Below, one piece after another: positions 8,038-15,640 of a stretch of DNA of 64,000 nt. Both the position numbers and the translations under genes were made by a program. Source of the stretch: Methanocorpusculum labreanum Z (GTDB taxonomy: Archaea > Halobacteriota > Methanomicrobia > Methanomicrobiales > Methanocorpusculaceae); the NCBI RefSeq assembly GCF_000015765.1, contig NC_008942.1, positions 248,001-312,000 of the forward strand. Direction: 5' to 3'. Each line of letters starts with the position of its first letter. The stretch's first letter is position 1. Below the pieces are notes generated by a model. That model worked only from the letters and a program-made list of their open reading frames with translations. It ran no database searches and was not told the DNA's origin.

Positions 8038-8676
8038 TTATCCACATATCCCGTAATCGTTCAGGATCTTTACCGTCTCTTTTACTCTTGTCTCAAAATG
8101 CATACTGTTCATAAAATACCTGACCATACACACATTTCTTGCGCCTGCGTCAAGAACACTTATGAGGTTTTCTCCATCGATTCCGCCGATCGCAACAACC
8201 GGGATATCTCCAGCTAATTTAACTGCTTCTGGAATCATTTCAGTTCCAACTACCGGATCCGGTTTTGCTTTTGTCGGGGTCGTAAATATTGGCCCAAATC
8301 CAATGTAATCCGGTTTTAGTTGTACCGCTTCTTTTACCTGTTCAAGATTATGGGTCGAGAGCCCGAATCTGAATACTTTTTCGCCGCAGATTTTTTTTGC
8401 ATCGCAGAGAGATATGTCATCCTGACCAAGATGCAGACCGTCTGCCCCGCAGATAAATGCCAGATCCGCCCTGTCATTCAGTATAAATTTAGTTCCAGTT
8501 CCGTTTGTCACCTGCATGATTTCGTCAGCTGCTTTCAGGATCTCCCGGTCGGATAACGATTTCTCCCGCAGTTGAAGATACTGCACATTATACTTAACCG
8601 CGGTTTCGGCGATTTTCCTGTAGGAAAAAGAGGGTTTGGTGATGATCAGATACAACCCAAAATTGTTTGCCGTCAC
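8038..8676 (-). CDS. thiE: ThiE, thiamine phosphate synthase
   Basis: Couples HMP-diphosphate with thiazole phosphate to give thiamine phosphate. The 212-residue TIM barrel has the characteristic QLREKSLSDREI (about residue 35), FILNDRADLA (about 63), GLHLGQDDIS, YIGFGPIFTTPTKAKP (about 125) and VVAIGGIDGEN. The start is GTG at 8676, overlapping the thi4 stop as GTGA. It is the second gene of a riboswitch-controlled operon. Confidence 0.95.
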   Translation of the reverse strand: MTANNFGLYLIITKPSFSYRKIAETAVKYNVQYLQLREKSLSDREILKAADEIMQVTNGTGTKFILNDRADLAFICGADGLHLGQDDISLCDAKKICGEKVFRFGLSTHNLEQVKEAVQLKPDYIGFGPIFTTPTKAKPDPVVGTEMIPEAVKLAGDIPVVAIGGIDGENLISVLDAGARNVCMVRYFMNSMHFETRVKETVKILNDYGICG

Positions 8677-9440
8677 TTCAGCTCCTCGATAATCAGTTTT
8701 GCCACTTTCTCTCCTGAAAGAAGCATCCCACCGAAGATCGGTCCCATACGGGGCGATCCAAACACTCCGTTTGCTGCCATCCCGCAGACGTAGAGTCCAG
8801 GATAGATCTCTTTGGTATTTTCAACAGTCATTGCCTCTCCCTCGACCGCGTTCAAAGAACACTCGCCGCAGACTTTTCCAGTCGGTGTGTTAAGGGTGAT
8901 GTTGTTCTTTCTTGCAGCAGTTTCCGAGATCATACAGGGATGGCCGGTTGCATCCACCACGATTTTTGCTCTGAAGGAAAGCGGATCTACATGCAGCCCT
9001 TCTCTTACAACCGGACCCCAGTTCACAACAACGCCTGAAACTCTGTTATCCATAAACACCACATCCTCAACGCTCATACCGTTGTGAATCACAACCCCTC
9101 TTTTGGACGCCTGATATATCAGTGCCGAGGTTGCGAGAACACTGTCGCAGACAACGAGATTCTCGTTGTATCGTTTGTAGGGAATTTCCAGTTCGTCCAA
9201 AAGATACACCGCTTCATTCTGAACAGCTATGGATGAAAACAGCATGGCGCCTCCCCACATCCCTCCTCCTGGAGCAAGTTTACTTTCAAACATGGAGACT
9301 TTATATCCTGCATCTGCGAGTTTTACTGCGGCGATAAGTCCGGATGGTCCTGTTCCAACAATTGCTGCATCGAAACACAGATTTTCCTGCAGTCTTGCAA
9401 ACCAGGATTCTGTGATTGCTTTGGTTACTTCCAAATCCAT
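8673..9440 (-). CDS. thi4: Thi4-type thiazole synthase
   Basis: Makes the thiazole half of thiamine; archaeal Thi4 enzymes use sulfide. The FAD/NAD-binding motif VGTGPSGLIAAVKLA and the APGGGMWGG loop are typical of the family. The start is placed at 9440 (255 residues) because GGGAGG lies just upstream; the GTG at 9482 would have to start within the leader. A cysteine follows the DATGH segment (GHPCM); I could not place it relative to the sulfur-donating cysteine of eukaryotic Thi4. The gene is preceded by a TPP riboswitch and coupled to thiE. Confidence 0.93.
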   Translation of the reverse strand: MDLEVTKAITESWFARLQENLCFDAAIVGTGPSGLIAAVKLADAGYKVSMFESKLAPGGGMWGGAMLFSSIAVQNEAVYLLDELEIPYKRYNENLVVCDSVLATSALIYQASKRGVVIHNGMSVEDVVFMDNRVSGVVVNWGPVVREGLHVDPLSFRAKIVVDATGHPCMISETAARKNNITLNTPTGKVCGECSLNAVEGEAMTVENTKEIYPGLYVCGMAANGVFGSPRMGPIFGGMLLSGEKVAKLIIEELK

Positions 9441-9444
9441 TGTG

Positions 9445-9471
9445 TTATCCTCCCTGAATCTGGGCGGATAA
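9445..9471 (-). promoter_or_regulatory. SD-sequestering hairpin of thi4
   Basis: Four bases before the thi4 ATG, the leader RNA can fold TTATCC-G-CCC, loop AGATTCA, GGG-A-GGATAA. This gives nine pairs around one G-A mismatch and buries GGGAGG, the ribosome binding site. Six bases of its 5' arm (TCCGCC, plus 9463-9468) are also complementary to GGCGGA at the 3' end of the aptamer (plus 9503-9508). Two alternative folds are therefore possible. Confidence 0.65.
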
Positions 9472-9495
9472 TGCACGGTCACGTATAGGAAAAGC

Positions 9496-9586
9496 GACTC
9501 CCTCCGCCGGCATTACCCGGATCAGGTTATATGGGTATAATCTCAGCCTCTGCAGTCGGATTGTCCGTCTGCATCAGCACCCCATA
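9496..9586 (-). promoter_or_regulatory. TPP riboswitch (THI element)
   Basis: Read on the minus strand, the leader contains GGGGTGCT, then GGCTGAGAT, ACCC, AACCTGATCCGGGTAATG and CCGGCGGAGGGAG. These are the conserved blocks, in order, of the TPP-binding THI-box aptamer. It lies about 55 bases upstream of thi4, a thiamine gene. A TATA-like CCTTATACC (plus 9604-9612) precedes it at promoter distance. The aptamer identity is direct from sequence; ligand response is inferred. Confidence 0.92.
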
Positions 9587-9736
9587 ATCATATCGGCATT
9601 CATGGTATAAGGAATGCATGTATTGCCGGATGAGAAAAAAAATCAGGAAATATTTTATCTGATCCAAAATTTCTCAATGAAAATCGTTAACACGGCCACA
9701 AGGATTAATCAGTAAGACTCTCTATACTTATCAAAC

Positions 9737-9743
9737 GGAGGTG
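9737..9743 (+). promoter_or_regulatory. Ribosome binding site deciding the start at 9753
   Basis: GGAGGTG lies nine bases before the ATG at 9753. The GTG at 9741 that could open the frame earlier is part of this site, so it is not the start. Confidence 0.75.
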
Positions 9744-9752
9744 CCTCTCACC

Positions 9753-10559
9753 ATGAAAACAATACTGTACTACTTTACCGGCACGGGGAATTCCCTTGCT
9801 GTTGCTAAAGCGATATCCACACGGCTCCCTGACACCGAACTCGTCCCTATCCCCAAACTCATGTTAGCAGGCGAGAAAGTCATTGTTCCGGATGACACCA
9901 ATATTGGTATAGTGTATCCTCTCTACGCTATGGGTCTTCCAAAAATCGTTGTGAATTTTTTCACTCTTCTGGATCTCTCCCATGCAGGCTATGTTTTCTC
10001 CGTCGTTACCGAAGGGGGAAAAAGCGGATCTCCGACAAAACAGATCACCGCCCTGTGTGAAAAAAGCGGGCATATCCTTGATGCAGCCTGGTGGATCCAG
10101 ATGCCTGACAACTATATCCCCTTCAGCGCCCCTCCGGAGAAGTCCGTTGAGAAAACCATCCGGGAAAATGCGCTTCGCAAAGTAGCAGTAATAGTGGAGG
10201 ATATCAAAAACCGCCGGAATTCGATTGTGGGATTCAGTGTACTTGGAAACGTTCTGAAACTGATGTATGTTCCTTTCATCAGAAACATAAACAACTTCGA
10301 CAAAAAATTTGTCGTCAGCCCTTCATGCAACGGCTGCCAGATCTGCGTCAGGATCTGTCCGGTAAACAACATCCGGGCTCTCCCTCATGGGAAAAAGGAA
10401 TGGCTCCACAAATGTGAGGGCTGCCTTGCCTGCCTGCAGTTCTGCCCGGTTGAAGCACTGTCCTGTGGCGGTAAAACAGCCAATCGTCCGCGGTATCATC
10501 ACGCAAATGCAACCGTTGAAGATATGCTTGAGCAGAAAGGCAGTATCGAAACAAATTAA
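9753..10559 (+). CDS. EFR1-type flavodoxin-ferredoxin fusion
   Basis: The 268-residue protein joins an N-terminal flavodoxin-like domain (YYFTGTGNSLAVAKAI phosphate loop) to a C-terminal bacterial-type ferredoxin with two [4Fe-4S] motifs: CNGCQICVRICPV near residue 192 and CEGCLACLQFCPV near residue 226. It should pass electrons between flavin and clusters in the cytosol; the partner is unknown. The last 30 residues are polar. It stands alone between the thi operon and secF, with a TATA-like TCTATACTTA at about 9721. Confidence 0.88.
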   Translation: MKTILYYFTGTGNSLAVAKAISTRLPDTELVPIPKLMLAGEKVIVPDDTNIGIVYPLYAMGLPKIVVNFFTLLDLSHAGYVFSVVTEGGKSGSPTKQITALCEKSGHILDAAWWIQMPDNYIPFSAPPEKSVEKTIRENALRKVAVIVEDIKNRRNSIVGFSVLGNVLKLMYVPFIRNINNFDKKFVVSPSCNGCQICVRICPVNNIRALPHGKKEWLHKCEGCLACLQFCPVEALSCGGKTANRPRYHHANATVEDMLEQKGSIETN

Positions 10560-10586
10560 TCTTTCTTTTTTAATGTATCTGAAGGC

Positions 10587-10594
10587 GTATATAT
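10587..10594 (+). promoter_or_regulatory. TATA box of secF-secD
   Basis: GTATATAT lies about 27 bases before the secF ATG, so the transcript probably begins within a few bases of the start codon. Confidence 0.55.
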
Positions 10595-10620
10595 TCATTG
10601 AACATAAATATTAGTTCAGT

Positions 10621-11526
10621 ATGAAACTTCCCAAATACGACATCAACAAATACGATCCAAAACGTATGATGGCAATACCCGCCGTCCTTTTTGGCCTCGC
10701 TTTGGTGATTGTCGGCATAACTTTTGCATTGACAGGAATGCCTGTCACGCCCGGCATTGATTTTGCCGGCGGAACGGCCGTCACCATCCATACGGATGAT
10801 ACCAAAGAAGAAATTGTTGCCTTTTATTCCGGCTATGATCTGAAATCCATTGACGAAGGTATTGGATCTGGTGGGTATTACCTGAAGTTTGGTCCTATGT
10901 CCAACGAGGACATGATGAAGTTTAACAATTACACTCTCTCGAAATATCCCGAGGCGAGTATTGATCAGATCGGTGCAAACTTTGGGGCAACTCTCCAGTC
11001 CCAGGCAATGTGGGCGATTTTATTTGCCTTCATTGGAATGGCCGTTGTCGTTTTCCTTGCCTTCAGAAAAGTGATCCCGGCTATTACCGTAGTTTCTGCA
11101 GGTATTGCCGATATCACCATAACCGCTGCTGTAATGAATCTTGTCGGTATTGAACTCTCCCTTGCGACAACTGCGGCGCTTCTCATGCTTATTGGTTATT
11201 CTGTTGATAGTAATATCCTATTGACGACGAAAGTCCTTAAGCGTCAGGGGAAGCTTGAGGAAAAAATGGAGGGTGCGTTTAGGACTGGTATCATTATGAC
11301 GACCACAACTCTTGCAGCAATCGTCGCTATGTTTATTGTTGCTTTTATCGGTCAGGTTCCAACGCTCTATTCCATTGCTGCTGTCCTGATCATAGGTCTT
11401 ATCAGTGATATCATCTTTACCTGGGGATTCAATGCTGGAGTTCTGCGCCTGTATCTTTCCGGGTCGGAGAAATCTCAGGCAATGCCGAAACAATCAAAAA
11501 AGGATAATGCAGGTGCAAAACAATGA
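10621..11526 (+). CDS. secF: SecF, protein-export membrane protein
   Basis: SecF/RND-family membrane protein that assists the Sec translocon. The 301 residues have one N-terminal helix, an outside domain starting GIDFAGGTAVTI near residue 44, and a block of five helices with the family motif GYSVDSNILLTTK near residue 193. The C-terminus is basic and cytosolic. In archaea secF precedes secD, as here; the stop overlaps secD as ATGA. Confidence 0.95.
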   Translation: MKLPKYDINKYDPKRMMAIPAVLFGLALVIVGITFALTGMPVTPGIDFAGGTAVTIHTDDTKEEIVAFYSGYDLKSIDEGIGSGGYYLKFGPMSNEDMMKFNNYTLSKYPEASIDQIGANFGATLQSQAMWAILFAFIGMAVVVFLAFRKVIPAITVVSAGIADITITAAVMNLVGIELSLATTAALLMLIGYSVDSNILLTTKVLKRQGKLEEKMEGAFRTGIIMTTTTLAAIVAMFIVAFIGQVPTLYSIAAVLIIGLISDIIFTWGFNAGVLRLYLSGSEKSQAMPKQSKKDNAGAKQ

Positions 11527-13016
11527 GTTCCAAGAAATCCCCCGCTCCGAAAAAAGCGAAGAAAGAATATTCCGGATGGCCGGCAGTGATTCGTGATCCC
11601 CGGGTCATTCTCGTTCTTGTTCTGGTTGCCTTGTCGCTCGCGGCGATCTTTGTGCCGTTCGGTGACCGGGAAGGTATTACGAACCTGCAGTTTGGTCTCG
11701 ACCTTGACGGTGGTTCATGGATCCAGCTTGAGTTCCAGTCGGAAGTCGTTACTATCGGTCAGGGCGATGATGTGAATGCCGTGGCTGAAAGTGTTGGAAA
11801 AACACTCGACTGTACGGTAATTCCTATCAGTGCGACAAAGATAGAGGTCCAGAAGTCGGCAACAGTGGATGAACTTCGTGCCGCAGTGGAAGCTGCCGGA
11901 GGAACGTATGTCGGGTCTGAGCCGGGAGTCGGCGCGGATACGGCCGCCACGATCAAGCGGATTCTTGAATCCAAGTTAAACAGCCTTGGAACAAGTGATG
12001 TGAAAGTCAACACGCTCACGAATATGGATGGTATTTCCCAGTATGTTCGTATCGAGATGGCGGGTGTTGATATGAATACCGCCCAGGAACTTGTCGGGAC
12101 ACAGGGTCTCTTCGAGCTTCGTATCGTTACAACCGGAAATGAAACGGCCCATGTCTTATACGGTGATTCGGTGGTATCAGTCCAGACACCAACCCAGAAT
12201 CCGGCCGGTTCCGACAACTGGGGTGTTGCATTCAATATTGATAATGCCGGTGCCGAGGCCCTTCAGCAGGCCTGTATACAGTATGGTGCCACCACCAACC
12301 CTGCAGATCATGAACTGGTCATGTATCTTGACGGGAACCTTGTCTACAGTGCTCCGCTTTCATCCGAGCTGGCAGCGTCAATTGCCAAGAATCCGGTGAA
12401 CAAACTGTATGCCGGCACTGGTCACGGTGACGAAGGGAAAGCCCAGGCACAGGAGCTTGAAATCCATCTGCGTGCCGGTGCTCTCCCAGTCCAGGTTCAG
12501 ATTGCCGGATCAGGTTCAACATCCGCCGTCCTTGGGGACTACTTTAAGATCGTGTGTCTGATTGCAGCAATAGCGGCCCTTGCGGCCGTGGCCTTAATGG
12601 TCTATCTCAGATACCGGACTCCTGAAATCGTTCTCCCGATGATCGCGACTAATGTCTCCGAGATCATTATCCTTCTCGGTATTGCCGTTTTCATCCAGCA
12701 GCTTGATATCGCAGCCATCGCGGCGTTGATTGCGGTTCTTGGAACGGGTATAGATCAACTGGTCATCATCACCGACGAGGTCATGCATGAAGGCCGCGTT
12801 CCATCACAGGCTCTTTATCTTAAACGGCTGAAACGTGCTCTCGTCATCATCATGACTTCGGCCGCCACGGTCATAATCGCCATGTTCCCGCTGATTATCA
12901 TGGATCTTTCCACACTCAAGGGATTTGCCATCATCAGTATCCTCGGTATCCTGATCGGTGTTCTTCTTACACGTCCTGCCTATGGTAAGATTGTGATGGA
13001 GATCATGGCAAAATAA
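11523..13016 (+). CDS. secD: SecD, protein-export membrane protein
   Basis: Partner of SecF in protein export. The 497 residues start with a lysine-rich tail and one helix (about 25-45), then the SecD signature LQFGLDLDGGSWIQLEF (about 58-74). A large outside domain leads to a C-terminal helix bundle with GTGIDQLVIITDEV near residue 400. Size fits archaeal SecD, which is shorter than bacterial forms. ATGA overlap with secF indicates coupled translation. A T-rich stretch follows the stop. Confidence 0.95.
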   Translation: MSSKKSPAPKKAKKEYSGWPAVIRDPRVILVLVLVALSLAAIFVPFGDREGITNLQFGLDLDGGSWIQLEFQSEVVTIGQGDDVNAVAESVGKTLDCTVIPISATKIEVQKSATVDELRAAVEAAGGTYVGSEPGVGADTAATIKRILESKLNSLGTSDVKVNTLTNMDGISQYVRIEMAGVDMNTAQELVGTQGLFELRIVTTGNETAHVLYGDSVVSVQTPTQNPAGSDNWGVAFNIDNAGAEALQQACIQYGATTNPADHELVMYLDGNLVYSAPLSSELAASIAKNPVNKLYAGTGHGDEGKAQAQELEIHLRAGALPVQVQIAGSGSTSAVLGDYFKIVCLIAAIAALAAVALMVYLRYRTPEIVLPMIATNVSEIIILLGIAVFIQQLDIAAIAALIAVLGTGIDQLVIITDEVMHEGRVPSQALYLKRLKRALVIIMTSAATVIIAMFPLIIMDLSTLKGFAIISILGILIGVLLTRPAYGKIVMEIMAK

Positions 13017-13027
13017 TTTTTTTTATT

Positions 13028-14326
13028 TTATTGAGTGTTTTTCTGATTTTTCATTGAAGTAACGAGTTTATGTAGTTTCGAAAGTATTTCCTGATGTCCT
13101 GCGATCTTCACCATGACCGTGTTGTCTTCGATGGTAGGATCCGACTGGATATGGTCAGTCGGAACATCTGAAAGAATGGCAACGATCCAATCCAAGACTT
13201 TTCCATGATTCGTGATCCCTCCATGTTCTGTATCTATCTTTAACAGACGGCTGTTTCCTTTCTGGTCTTTTCCAAGCGTTTCCAGATACCCATACATGGT
13301 TGCCGACTCCTCGGGAACTGATCCATCACCTGCATGATCATATATTATGTGAGTTATCTCGGGATTCAACGGGTCATCTGAAAACATCAGTGACCGGATG
13401 GTCTGGCGGTTGATACCGACAGCAAAGTATGATCTTTCGAGATCGGTGATGATCCGGCTGTTGTTTTCTCGTCTGAGGGTCTGCTCTTCGCCAAAGATTT
13501 TTTTCAGAATCATCTCATACTGATTCCCGGGAATCGGATTGTACACATTCACACCGGCCTCCCGTGTAATCCCTGCCGGGGTATAATACGGCTCCCCCTC
13601 AGAAAATATGTTTTCCCTCTCCCTCATGTCATCGCTGAATGGAATATTTTCCGTGTAGAGATATGGCGGATGAAGGCCTGTATAGGCATCGGTTGGAATA
13701 AGTTCCGCGGCCGAGGGAAAACTTGTCCGTACATCCCTGGTAATTTTCGTTACTGTATCAAGCACACTTCCTGGAATGTACGTCATTTCACCGGTCAATG
13801 CCGTGTTTATCGTGTCAGGGGAGCCTTCATAGGGGGTCGCAAGGATAATGGCTTTTTCAATATTTTCATTTCCGTAACCTTCGAGATATGCTGAAACGAT
13901 CAGCCCGCCGAGACTGTGGGCAATAAGATCGACCTTGGCTTCGCCGGTAATATTTTGGATGTTTTGAATCTGGTTATGTAACAGATCGGCGGAGTCTGCT
14001 ATGGTCTGACGAAAATCATAGGAATAAAAGTAGACACCATTTTCCGGGAATACGTCACAGAGCAGGTCAACGATTTTTTTATAGGGGTATTCGAACGGTC
14101 CCAAAGCTCCGTATTCACGCTGATTTTCCGGGAGGATCACCTGATCGATTTCGTTGTTTTTTACCGTCAGGGTATTTTGCATCCCCATCATCTCGCCGAG
14201 TTTTGTAAGTTTGAGCGAATATTCAACCCAGACAAGACTGCCGGTCTGATCATAAAGCCGGCTGCCCATAATGCCGGGTATGAATATAATCGGAGATTTT
14301 GCAGTTTTGGTTCTTGTTTCTGTCAT
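13028..14326 (-). CDS. LCAT/lipase-like alpha/beta hydrolase
   Basis: The 432-residue protein resembles the lecithin:cholesterol acyltransferase family of esterases. It opens with FIPGIMGSRLYD (oxyanion region), has the nucleophile elbow AHSLGG near residue 138, a DHAGDGSVPE segment with the likely catalytic Asp, and EHGGITNH with the likely His near residue 385. No signal peptide is visible, so it is probably cytosolic. The substrate is unknown. It converges on secD and is divergent from carA. Confidence 0.82.
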   Translation of the reverse strand: MTETRTKTAKSPIIFIPGIMGSRLYDQTGSLVWVEYSLKLTKLGEMMGMQNTLTVKNNEIDQVILPENQREYGALGPFEYPYKKIVDLLCDVFPENGVYFYSYDFRQTIADSADLLHNQIQNIQNITGEAKVDLIAHSLGGLIVSAYLEGYGNENIEKAIILATPYEGSPDTINTALTGEMTYIPGSVLDTVTKITRDVRTSFPSAAELIPTDAYTGLHPPYLYTENIPFSDDMRERENIFSEGEPYYTPAGITREAGVNVYNPIPGNQYEMILKKIFGEEQTLRRENNSRIITDLERSYFAVGINRQTIRSLMFSDDPLNPEITHIIYDHAGDGSVPEESATMYGYLETLGKDQKGNSRLLKIDTEHGGITNHGKVLDWIVAILSDVPTDHIQSDPTIEDNTVMVKIAGHQEILSKLHKLVTSMKNQKNTQ

Positions 14327-14450
14327 GATATCTGGAATGCCTCTTGGAATGATGAGTAATACAGCGAGGCTCTGTGTCTCGCACGAGTGAATGTATGGTT
14401 ATTGGGGGTAATGAATATATCCCGGGGCGACAAAAACTATTGTCCTTCTC

Positions 14451-14488
14451 AAAATATATTGTTTGATAAACACAACACAATATATTTT
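14451..14488. promoter_or_regulatory. Perfect 12-bp inverted repeat upstream of carA
   Basis: AAAATATATTGT at 14451-14462 and ACAATATATTTT at 14477-14488 are exact inverted copies separated by 14 bases. A third related half, ATATTGTGT, lies at 14516-14524. The region between the lipase and carA genes is very AT-rich and probably holds both promoters. The repeat may be an operator or simply facing TATA boxes. Confidence 0.45.
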
Positions 14489-14578
14489 CTAAATTAAATA
14501 TATTTTTAAAAATTAATATTGTGTCATCATTGATTAGTCTTATTATCTATCCTGCCGACATGTATGTGGTACAAAATC

Positions 14579-15640
14579 ATGAAGGCTGTCTTAGGACTTG
14601 AAGATGGGACAATCATCACCGGAACCGGCTTTGGCGTTGAAGGCTGCGCCTCCGGCGAACTGGTTGTCACCCTTGTATCTACAGGATACATGGAAGCCCT
14701 TAGTGACCCGAGTGTCGCCGGACAACTATTGATGTTCGGCTATCCACTTGTTGGAAACTACGGAGCAAACAAAGATCAGCTCCAGCATGACAAAGTTCAC
14801 GCTGCGGGAACAATTGTGCGTGAACTCTGCGTTCATCCAAAACACCAGCCGACACTTGGCGAATTCTTTGAGGATAACGGCCTTATTGGAATCGAAGGTG
14901 TCGACACGCGGATGCTCACAATAAAACTGCGTGAACAGGGCGTTATGCGTGCGACCCTTATCACCGGTTCAGATGACGGATACAAGGCCGTCACCATGGC
15001 TCAGACCGCTCCGGTCCAGGAAACCCGCGAACTTATTCCCGGTGTAACCTGCAAAGCCCCCTACCACATCGAAGGAAAAGGCAAAAAGATCGCCGTCCTC
15101 GATCTCGGATGCAGAAAATCAGTATTCACCAGTCTGAAAAACCGCGGCGCAGACATCTATGTCTACCCATACGGAACCCCGGCTGATGTGATCATGGCAG
15201 ACAAACCAAGCGCGCTCTTCTTAACGAACGGCCCGGGTTATCCGTTTGCCGCACCGAAAGCAATCTCCTGCGTCAAAGATATCCTTGGAACCATCCCGGT
15301 ACAGGGAATCTGTATGGGTGCAGAGATCATTGCGGCGGCTCTCGGCGGTCAGGTTGAAAAACTCAAACTTGGTCACCGCGGAGCAAGCCAGCCGGTGAAA
15401 TTCTCCGACGGCACCGTTGCCGTAACTTTCCAGGGACACGGCTACGCAGTAGTCGCCGACAGTCTTCCGGAAGGCTGTGAAGTAAACTGTGTCAATGCAA
15501 ACGACGGCACGGTCGAGGGATTTGTCAACAACGACCTCGGCGTGTACTGTGTACAGTTCCATCCGGAACACGATGGAATCTACGACGGCGTGGAAAAACC
15601 AATTTACGATATCATGTACAGAGGAATCCCAGATGCCTAA
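14579..15640 (+). CDS. carA: CarA, carbamoyl-phosphate synthase small chain
   Basis: Glutaminase subunit that feeds ammonia to CarB for arginine and pyrimidine synthesis. The start at 14579 (MKAVLGLEDG, 353 residues) matches the usual CarA N-terminus; the ATG at 14564 adds only five residues. The class I glutamine amidotransferase half has GICMGAE with the catalytic Cys (about residue 245) and FHPEHDG with the His/Glu pair. It overlaps carB by eight bases. Confidence 0.95.
   Translation: MKAVLGLEDGTIITGTGFGVEGCASGELVVTLVSTGYMEALSDPSVAGQLLMFGYPLVGNYGANKDQLQHDKVHAAGTIVRELCVHPKHQPTLGEFFEDNGLIGIEGVDTRMLTIKLREQGVMRATLITGSDDGYKAVTMAQTAPVQETRELIPGVTCKAPYHIEGKGKKIAVLDLGCRKSVFTSLKNRGADIYVYPYGTPADVIMADKPSALFLTNGPGYPFAAPKAISCVKDILGTIPVQGICMGAEIIAAALGGQVEKLKLGHRGASQPVKFSDGTVAVTFQGHGYAVVADSLPEGCEVNCVNANDGTVEGFVNNDLGVYCVQFHPEHDGIYDGVEKPIYDIMYRGIPDA

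Noticed and set aside
9741-9752. GTG at 9741 as start of the flavodoxin-ferredoxin gene
   Set aside because: The GTG forms part of the GGAGGTG ribosome binding site of the ATG at 9753.
15489-15632. Upstream extension of the carB frame
   Set aside because: It lies inside carA and yields an atypical N-terminus; the ATG at 15633 gives the standard CarB start.
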